From a virus: a stretch of DNA of 23,795 bases. This document shows positions 18,708 through 23,795 of the stretch, piece by piece. The DNA lies in IMG/VR virus record IMGVR_UViG_3300020473_000125, positions 1 to 23,795 of that record; one strand, written 5' to 3'. The notes under the pieces are model-generated. The model made no database searches and had not been told where the DNA came from. It saw nothing but the letters and a program-made list of their open reading frames with translations. Position numbers and translations under genes: made by a program. How positions within the stretch are numbered: the stretch's first letter is position 1; each line of letters starts with the position of its first letter.

Positions 18708-19673
18708 ATGGATGACATAATAAATGTAGGCAATGCTGCTGAAGCTCCCGTACAAAACGCAAGTATACCTGTGAATAATCCAAGTGTACCTGTTGACGCA
18801 GGAAATGGTGGTTTGGCATCACCAATGGGAAACGACGCAATTGCTAATGAAATGGGTGGTAGTAAAGCTGCTGGATGGCCAACTGGTCAAACAACAGAAG
18901 TAGAGCCTCAAGCCCCTGTTGAATATCAACAGCAGGCAGAACCAAATGTTCTAGATAATCTATCACACGAAACTCCTGCAAAAGAAGATCCTCGTAGATT
19001 TGAATACTGGCAAAGTCAAGCAGACAGAATGAGGGGTGAGAATCAAGCTATGCAACAAGAACTTAATGGAATTAAGGAATATCTTGCTGCTAGAGAAAAT
19101 CAATCGCCCTCCAATCCACAAGTTCAAGGTTCCCCTGTGCCAACAGGAAATCCTGAAACTGGATTGCAGGCCCCTGTCCAACCGACAAAACCTAGTAACT
19201 ATAACGAGGTCGATGCGTTTAATGACCCTAACAGTGCTTCTTTTCAATATAGAAATGCAATGGATAACTATCGTGATGATGTTACAACCTTTGTATTGAA
19301 TAGAGAGCAAGCACGTGATCAACAAAGAATGGAAGAGATGCGAATACAGCAAGATAATATGGTAAATCAACAAGCTTATACCCATGCTACAAATAATTAT
19401 GGATGGGATAATAATAAAGCTAATGATTTCGTTCAATGGGCTCGCAATCCTCAAAATGTTACTGTTGACCACTTAGCTAAACTCTATGAACTTGAAAAGA
19501 GAGGAGTTGATCCTCAAGCTGAACAAAGAACGCAAGAAATGCTTAGACAGAAAGAAAGAGCTCAGATACCGAGAACTGCACAAGTTGCACCTTCTCAACC
19601 TGTACCTCAAATGACTGATGAACAAGCATTTAGTGCAGATTTGTTACAGCATAGCAGTAAACCTAAAAGATAA
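18708..19673 (+). CDS. Scaffolding protein
   Basis: A 321-aa protein with a Pro/Gln/Asn-rich, low-complexity N-terminal part (1-160), then a charged helical part containing FVLNREQARDQQRMEEMRI (about 196-214), and a C-terminus with DEQAF and a basic end (SSKPKR). It sits between portal and capsid genes, where scaffolds lie. The basic C-terminal tail agrees with scaffold-capsid contacts in P22-like phages. Sequence similarity is weak as usual, so the call rests on place and composition. Confidence 0.75.
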   Translation: MDDIINVGNAAEAPVQNASIPVNNPSVPVDAGNGGLASPMGNDAIANEMGGSKAAGWPTGQTTEVEPQAPVEYQQQAEPNVLDNLSHETPAKEDPRRFEYWQSQADRMRGENQAMQQELNGIKEYLAARENQSPSNPQVQGSPVPTGNPETGLQAPVQPTKPSNYNEVDAFNDPNSASFQYRNAMDNYRDDVTTFVLNREQARDQQRMEEMRIQQDNMVNQQAYTHATNNYGWDNNKANDFVQWARNPQNVTVDHLAKLYELEKRGVDPQAEQRTQEMLRQKERAQIPRTAQVAPSQPVPQMTDEQAFSADLLQHSSKPKR

Positions 19674-19687
19674 AGGAGTAGCAAAAA

Positions 19688-21004
19688 ATGGCTGCAACAG
19701 AAAAAAAGTTAGGTGCGTCGGGTGTTCTATATACGGATAGACGGGATTTCTACATCGATCCACAAGTTACTAAAGAACTTTGGACAGATGTAAGTCCTTT
19801 TACAACTGTAATATCTAATAAAGAAACTCGACAAACCAATGACCCATTGTTCAAAATGTTTGAACATAGAAACCCATGGGTTAAACAACACTTCTCAAAC
19901 AATTCAGATACAGAAAATCTAACACCAGATGCTGCAACTGACACAACAATAACTGTAGACGGAGTTACTAACATGTCTATGGATGATAGTGCAGTTGGAT
20001 ATGTGTGTGAAGCTTGGGATAGTACGGAATCTACTAAACATGCGGTATTTGTAATTAAATCAGTTACAAATGCAACAACAGTAGTAGTTGAAACATTATG
20101 GACTAGAACTGGCTCAGCGCTAGCGATGGTTGATGATGATATATATATAGTAGTAGGTAATGCACACGGTGAGGGTGGTTCAGCCCCTGAAGCGTGGTCT
20201 GATGAATTGCAAGTAGTTTGGAACTCTTGTCAGATTTTCAAAACTCCATTGCAAATTACAGGCACATTACTACAAGCTGCTTTACGTGGCGAATCATCTG
20301 AACTAGCACGATTAAGATTGCAAAAATCTCAAGAGCATAAAATGCAAAAAGAAAAAGCATTCTTATTCGGACACAGATATGGTGGAACTAATCTTGGTGA
20401 CAACTTAACTGGTGCTACTGATGATGCATTCGCTGATGGTGGTTCAACAGATGCCGCTGGTAACTTAATCAGAACTACATACGGTATAGTTAAAGCTGTT
20501 GAAGACTTCGGTGCTTCATCTGGCGATAACCAAAGCGTATTTACTGTAGATAGCTCATATGGTTACAATAACTTTGTAGACGATATGGAAAAAGTTTTCC
20601 AATACGTTCCTGAAGTTGGTGTTAAGAGAGCTTTCTGCGGTGCTGGTGCGTTAGGTTACTGGTCTAAAATGGCTGGTGCTTCTGGTATGGCTGGAAACTC
20701 TGGTTGGACTGTTAATCTATCTGACATGAAACGTGATAGCTTAGGCTTCAATTATAGAATACTTGAGACTCCTCACGGAATCTTACAGTTAATCCCAACG
20801 CCTGCGTTGAGAGGACCTTATAACAAGTATATGCTAGTTGTTGACGATAGCAATCTATTCCATGCACAGTACAGATCTCAAATGTACCAAACTAATATAA
20901 AAACAGATAATGCCTTTGATGGAGTTAAAGACCAATACTTCTCTGATGAAGGAATTGGTATTAGCTTAATCGAATCACATAACCTGTTTAAAATAACAGC
21001 ATAA
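19688..21004 (+). CDS. Major capsid protein
   Basis: A 438-aa protein. AAAGGAGTAGC precedes ATG. It follows the scaffold gene and has the features of an HK97-fold capsid of the SU10/P22-like marine type: an N-terminal arm (YTDRRDFYIDPQVTKELWTD), conserved TPLQITGTLLQAA and RLQKSQEHKMQKEKAFLFG in the spine region, and the C-terminal TPALRGPYNKYMLVVDDSNL. G/C-ending codons are somewhat commoner than in neighbours, as expected for a very abundant protein. Confidence 0.88.
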   Translation: MAATEKKLGASGVLYTDRRDFYIDPQVTKELWTDVSPFTTVISNKETRQTNDPLFKMFEHRNPWVKQHFSNNSDTENLTPDAATDTTITVDGVTNMSMDDSAVGYVCEAWDSTESTKHAVFVIKSVTNATTVVVETLWTRTGSALAMVDDDIYIVVGNAHGEGGSAPEAWSDELQVVWNSCQIFKTPLQITGTLLQAALRGESSELARLRLQKSQEHKMQKEKAFLFGHRYGGTNLGDNLTGATDDAFADGGSTDAAGNLIRTTYGIVKAVEDFGASSGDNQSVFTVDSSYGYNNFVDDMEKVFQYVPEVGVKRAFCGAGALGYWSKMAGASGMAGNSGWTVNLSDMKRDSLGFNYRILETPHGILQLIPTPALRGPYNKYMLVVDDSNLFHAQYRSQMYQTNIKTDNAFDGVKDQYFSDEGIGISLIESHNLFKITA

Positions 21005-21015
21005 GGGGGTAGCAA

Positions 21016-21435
21016 ATGGCTAGACCTTATCTAGGTGGTACAAGTGCAGCTATCAAAACGATAACTTCCGATAGTACTTTAACACCAGCTGATTCTGGAA
21101 AAACTATTCTTATGGGTGCAAATGGTGTAGATATTACACTCCCATCTGCAGCTTTAGGTTTAGAATTTCAGATAATTCAGTCAGCAGATTACTCTACTGC
21201 AGTATGTACAATAATACAAGCTGCAGCTACTGAGGATTTTTATGGAGCTGTTTACGGCTCTACTCAAGGAGAGAATGCTGCAACTGACGCTGATGTTGGA
21301 GCTGCTTCTAATACAAAAATAACCTTTTCATCTGCTTCTTTAAAAGGAGATAGAGTTAGATTAATATCTGACGGAACAGGTTGGTATGTAGAAGCGTTTG
21401 TTCAAAACTATGCTGGAATTACATTTGATGACTAA
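21016..21435 (+). CDS. Probable capsid decoration or head protein, beta-rich
   Basis: A 139-aa protein made of Ala, Thr, Ser and Gly-rich strands: TITSDSTLTPADSGKTILMG, ITLPSAALGLEFQIIQSADY, TKITFSSASLKGDRVRLISD, GWYVEAF. This repeated strand pattern resembles the surface or decoration proteins commonly encoded next to the capsid gene. ATG at 21016, with AAGGGGG upstream, lies 12 nt past the capsid stop. A terminator follows, so capsid and this gene end one strong unit. Confidence 0.6.
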   Translation: MARPYLGGTSAAIKTITSDSTLTPADSGKTILMGANGVDITLPSAALGLEFQIIQSADYSTAVCTIIQAAATEDFYGAVYGSTQGENAATDADVGAASNTKITFSSASLKGDRVRLISDGTGWYVEAFVQNYAGITFDD

Positions 21436-21452
21436 ATAGTTTTACAGAACTA

Positions 21453-21479
21453 GGGGCAGGTCAATAAAAGACCTGTCCC
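21453..21479 (+). terminator. Terminator after the capsid and head-protein genes
   Basis: GGGGCAGGTC (21453-21462) pairs with GACCTGTCCC (21470-21479), 10 bp with one G-U that forms only in rightward RNA, loop AATAAAA. AAATCTGTTTT follows, a weak U-run. Partial termination would raise capsid mRNA above the downstream connector genes. Confidence 0.8.
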
Positions 21480-21513
21480 AAATCTGTTTTAACAATAAAG
21501 GAGAGTAGAACAC

Positions 21514-22194
21514 ATGGCATGGGGTGCCGTAACAAATTTTAAAGATAGACTTAAAGATATTATAGCTGCATATACAGGAGCTGCAGGCGGTATAGCTGAT
21601 AATGATGATAATGCTATACAGCAATGGCTTTTAGATGGATGTTATGATGTTATAGAGAAAATGAAAGTTTTTGATATAGCATCTGTAGAAGAATTTGTAA
21701 TTAGAAGTAGTTCATGGAATGATGGAACTGCTCAAGATTTAGATGAAGTCAGAGATGTTACTAGTGTAGAAAGAAATGGATATCCTGCAAGACCTGTATC
21801 ATTTACTTTAAGAAAAAGAATTATAGACTCAGATAGCATACATTATGCTACAGAAAAGGATCCTGTATTTTATATAGGTCCAGATTCAGCAAGTAGAAAA
21901 TTAGTATTAAAACCAGATGCATCAGGTGGTGAGCTTGGATATTATTATTACATACCTGATTATGCTATAACAAGTTGGAACACTTCAACATCTTCTATTG
22001 ATAATTTTCCTAAAAAATATTATGAACATGTTCTTCTTTACGCAGCTACACGATTATTAGAAAGACATTATTTAGATTTAATTAATGAAGAAGAAGACTT
22101 AGAGCTTGCTCAAGGTATACAGGCTGGTATACAGATATTAAAACAAAGATATATAGATATGTTCATGAAACCAAATGCAGGAGTAAGAGAATGA
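21514..22194 (+). CDS. Probable head-tail adaptor protein
   Basis: A 226-aa protein; AAGGAGAG precedes ATG. It begins with a helical part (TNFKDRLKDIIAAYTGAAGG, AIQQWLLDGCYDVIEKM), has a beta-rich centre (RSSSWNDGTAQDLDEVRDV, KDPVFYIGPD), and ends with YYEHVLLYAATRLLERHYLD and a helix. This layout is common to connector or adaptor proteins that follow capsid genes in marine podoviruses and siphoviruses. It overlaps the next gene by 4 nt. Confidence 0.6.
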   Translation: MAWGAVTNFKDRLKDIIAAYTGAAGGIADNDDNAIQQWLLDGCYDVIEKMKVFDIASVEEFVIRSSSWNDGTAQDLDEVRDVTSVERNGYPARPVSFTLRKRIIDSDSIHYATEKDPVFYIGPDSASRKLVLKPDASGGELGYYYYIPDYAITSWNTSTSSIDNFPKKYYEHVLLYAATRLLERHYLDLINEEEDLELAQGIQAGIQILKQRYIDMFMKPNAGVRE

Positions 22195-22466
22195 AATTAG
22201 GCGAAATGTTAGATGTCTTAAAAACAAGACATACTGGTGTAAGTGAACCAGCTTTAATTAAAATGATTAATAGAGCTATGAATGAAATAGCTAGAGAGTC
22301 TAAAATATTAAAAGGCTCTTTTACATTCGCTACTGTAGCTAATCAAAGATATTATGATTTAACTACAAGTAATGGTGAAGAAATAATAGAAATTATATCA
22401 GTTGATTATGATGGTAAAGATATACCACGATTAACTGGTAGACCAGAAACGAGGGACTTTTCATAA
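22191..22466 (+). CDS. Putative head-tail connector component, 91 aa
   Basis: The start overlaps the stop of the previous gene (ATGA). N-terminal helices (MLDVLKTRHTGVSEPALIKM, INRAMNEIARESKIL) are followed by strands (FTFATVANQRYYDLTT, EIIEIISVDYDGKDIP). It resembles the N-terminal part of phage adaptor proteins and may work with the 226-aa protein. The call is based on pattern and place. Confidence 0.5.
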   Translation: MKLGEMLDVLKTRHTGVSEPALIKMINRAMNEIARESKILKGSFTFATVANQRYYDLTTSNGEEIIEIISVDYDGKDIPRLTGRPETRDFS

Positions 22467-22726
22467 TGTACGGATTTAACGGAAAACCACAACCAATAGG
22501 AAGGCATTTTAGCGAACTAAGAAAAGATTCTTGGGATAAAAAATCTGATGGATTTACTAAAGAGTTAAGAAATTTAGGTATAGATCCAGCGGCTGGGCAA
22601 GATGATTTGTGGGAAATTTATGATTACGCAAAAGCAAATCTTGCTGGAAAAACTAAAGAGCCAGCTAACCCTAAATTTAAAGAAGTTTTAAAAGTTTTAG
22701 ATAAATACTACGATTCGTGGAATTAG
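22466..22726 (+). CDS. Hypothetical virion-module protein, 86 aa
   Basis: ATG at 22466 shares a base with the preceding TAA (TAATG). Contents: GFNGKPQPIGRHFSELRKDS, then a helix with LRNLGIDPAAGQDDLWEIYD and a Lys-rich end with VLKVLDKYYDSWN. A small helical protein between connector genes; family unknown. Coupled translation suggests it belongs to the same complex. Confidence 0.65.
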   Translation: MYGFNGKPQPIGRHFSELRKDSWDKKSDGFTKELRNLGIDPAAGQDDLWEIYDYAKANLAGKTKEPANPKFKEVLKVLDKYYDSWN

Positions 22727-22735
22727 GAGAATAAT

Positions 22736-23104
22736 ATGGCTGACGCAACTAGAGTATATTGGGTAGAAAGAGGACAGATAGCTATCGCTACCTCTAATGA
22801 TTATTTTAATACATTTACTTCACCTACTGAAGTTAAAACAGTTAGAGTATATTGTGTAAAAAGACCTAATCAGTTCGCTATTACATCTGATATAGATTAT
22901 ACACAAACTACAGATTTACATGATGATTTTCATAATGCTGTATTATATAAGGTAAGTCAATGGTTACATGAAACTAATCCTGAAACATTACAAGTAGCTC
23001 AATATATGGAAGTTCAATATGATAAAGAATTAAGTAAAGCTAAGAAAATGGCTAATACAGAAAATATTAATGGATCTGTAATAATAAGAGGATATGATTA
23101 CTAA
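22736..23104 (+). CDS. Putative tail or connector protein, 122 aa
   Basis: AGGAGAATA precedes ATG at 22736. An N-terminal beta part (ATRVYWVERGQIAIATSNDY, KTVRVYCVKRPNQFAIT) is followed by helices (LHDDFHNAVLYKVSQWLHE, VAQYMEVQYDKELSKAKKMA). A beta domain plus a DxxxHxxxxxxVxxWL-type helix is usual for phage adaptor or head-completion proteins. It abuts the next gene (23104). Tentative. Confidence 0.5.
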   Translation: MADATRVYWVERGQIAIATSNDYFNTFTSPTEVKTVRVYCVKRPNQFAITSDIDYTQTTDLHDDFHNAVLYKVSQWLHETNPETLQVAQYMEVQYDKELSKAKKMANTENINGSVIIRGYDY

Positions 23105-23292
23105 TGAGTTGGACTGAAGATAATAATATTACAACTACTTGGTATGAAGATAGATTTAAAAGTTTAGAAACTCAAAAATTTAATGAAATAGAAAAGTTAT
23201 TTAATATGATAGAATATAAATTCAATGAAATAGGTTTAGCTAATAGACCTACAGAAGATGCATATATATCTACAACATGGAGTGAAGATTAA
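23104..23292 (+). CDS. Small protein with repeated TTW-x-ED ends, 62 aa
   Basis: ATG at 23104 is coupled to the preceding TAA. The 62 residues contain NNITTTWYED near the start and AYISTTWSED at the end, an obvious internal repeat, with a charged helix between (KFNEIEKLFNMIEYKFNEIG). Its stop overlaps the ATG of the fibre-like gene. A tail-fibre adaptor or chaperone is possible, but nothing proves it. Confidence 0.65.
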   Translation: MSWTEDNNITTTWYEDRFKSLETQKFNEIEKLFNMIEYKFNEIGLANRPTEDAYISTTWSED

Positions 23293-23795
23293 TGGGAACA
23301 TTAACATCAGGTCCAGTTAAGGACGTTTATCAAAAATTAGTATGGTATAATACATCTACTAAAAAACTAATGTATACAGATGGAGCTGATGCTGACGCTG
23401 AAGTAGATGACGCTAAAATATCTGGAGATTTAACTGTTACTGGAGGTAAAATAACCTTTGGTAATGGAGAGGTTGTTCATAATGAAGCTGATGGAGCAGT
23501 CACTATATCTAGCCCTCAATTATCTTTAGCCTCTACAAGTGGAGCAGGTATATTTGCTGTATTAGCAGCTGCGGGTAATGATTCAAAGATTGCTTTATAC
23601 GACAGTAGTAGTATTAGATGGAGTATGGGGCAAGATCAAAACGATTCAGCTAATTTAAAATTTGATTACGCCAATGCTACAGTTGGTGGAGCTACTAAAC
23701 TTACTTTAGATGGTAGTGGAAATTTAACTGCATCAAATTCTCTAGTAGTAGGAAACGCTACTTTAACAACAAGTGAGCTAGATTGTTCTAGTGGA
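23292..23795 (+). CDS. N-terminal part of a tail fibre-like protein (cut by window end)
   Basis: ATG at 23292 overlaps the preceding TAA, and the frame is open for 168 codons to the window edge. The sequence has DLTVTGGKITFGNGEVVHNE, GAVTISSPQLSLASTSGAG, and LTLDGSGNLTASNSLVVGN, repeats of short beta strands with Gly, Ser, Thr and Asn, as in phage fibres and spikes made of beta helices (often ending in a chaperone domain beyond this window). The N-terminus (SGPVKDVYQKLVWYNTSTKK) would bind the tail. Confidence 0.7.
   Translation, partial: MGTLTSGPVKDVYQKLVWYNTSTKKLMYTDGADADAEVDDAKISGDLTVTGGKITFGNGEVVHNEADGAVTISSPQLSLASTSGAGIFAVLAAAGNDSKIALYDSSSIRWSMGQDQNDSANLKFDYANATVGGATKLTLDGSGNLTASNSLVVGNATLTTSELDCSSG

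Noticed and set aside
18963-19472. 169-codon minus-strand frame opposite the scaffold gene
   Set aside because: The scaffold frame has a ribosome site, correct place and gene order; the reverse frame is a by-product of its Gln/Asn-rich codons.

Overview
The window is about half or more of the genome of a tailed dsDNA phage (Caudoviricetes) with an AT-rich genome (roughly one third G+C). The large terminase, the P22-type portal, the scaffold and the HK97-fold-like major capsid protein identify it. The host cannot be read from the sequence. Clear Shine-Dalgarno sites (GGAG, AAGGAG) before nearly every gene argue against a Bacteroidetes host, and an aquatic source is only a guess. I see no integrase, repressor, tRNA or transposon.

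Layout. Positions 1-1370 run rightward and look like the end of a late module: a Gly/Ala-rich virion-type protein, then three small coupled genes including a holin-like one. A bidirectional terminator at 1354-1387 separates them from a long leftward block (13320 down to 1392). Read in transcription order, that block begins with many tiny genes (23-115 aa) from 13.3 to 6.2 kb. It then holds a DUF2958 protein, an ERF single-strand annealing protein, a probable ssDNA-binding protein, a small basic protein, an AEP-type primase fused to a RecA-fold helicase, and a PDDEXK nuclease, which together form a replication-recombination module. A G-rich, hairpin-rich divergent region (13.38-13.69 kb) separates this from the rightward block (13691-23795): two small genes, small and large terminase, portal, scaffold, capsid, a beta-rich head protein, a terminator, five head-tail connector-type genes, and a fibre-like gene cut by the window end.

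The most unusual part is 6.0-13.4 kb. About 15 stem-loops built from the same arms (AAAGAGAACA on the + strand, TGTTCTCTTT opposite) sit between the tiny leftward genes. Their imperfect pairs are G-U wobbles only if the RNA is read leftward, and a T-run follows the 3' arm, so they act as leftward RNA, at least as terminators. Some are plain hairpins. Others enclose 40-125 nt of branched RNA, including a compact four-way cloverleaf at 8176-8232. Just downstream of the cloverleaf lies a gene-free stretch of about 1.05 kb (7094-8160), richer in G+C than its surroundings, with long-range helices. I regard it as a candidate large structured noncoding RNA.

Many real genes here are under 60 codons (23, 35, 36, 41, 42, 44, 48, 52, 53, 53, 54, 56, 57 and 57 aa). 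Five are tiny Cys-rich zinc-ribbon-like proteins and four are single-span membrane peptides. As the promoter-proximal leftward genes they are reasonable candidates for early host-takeover factors, but that is inference.
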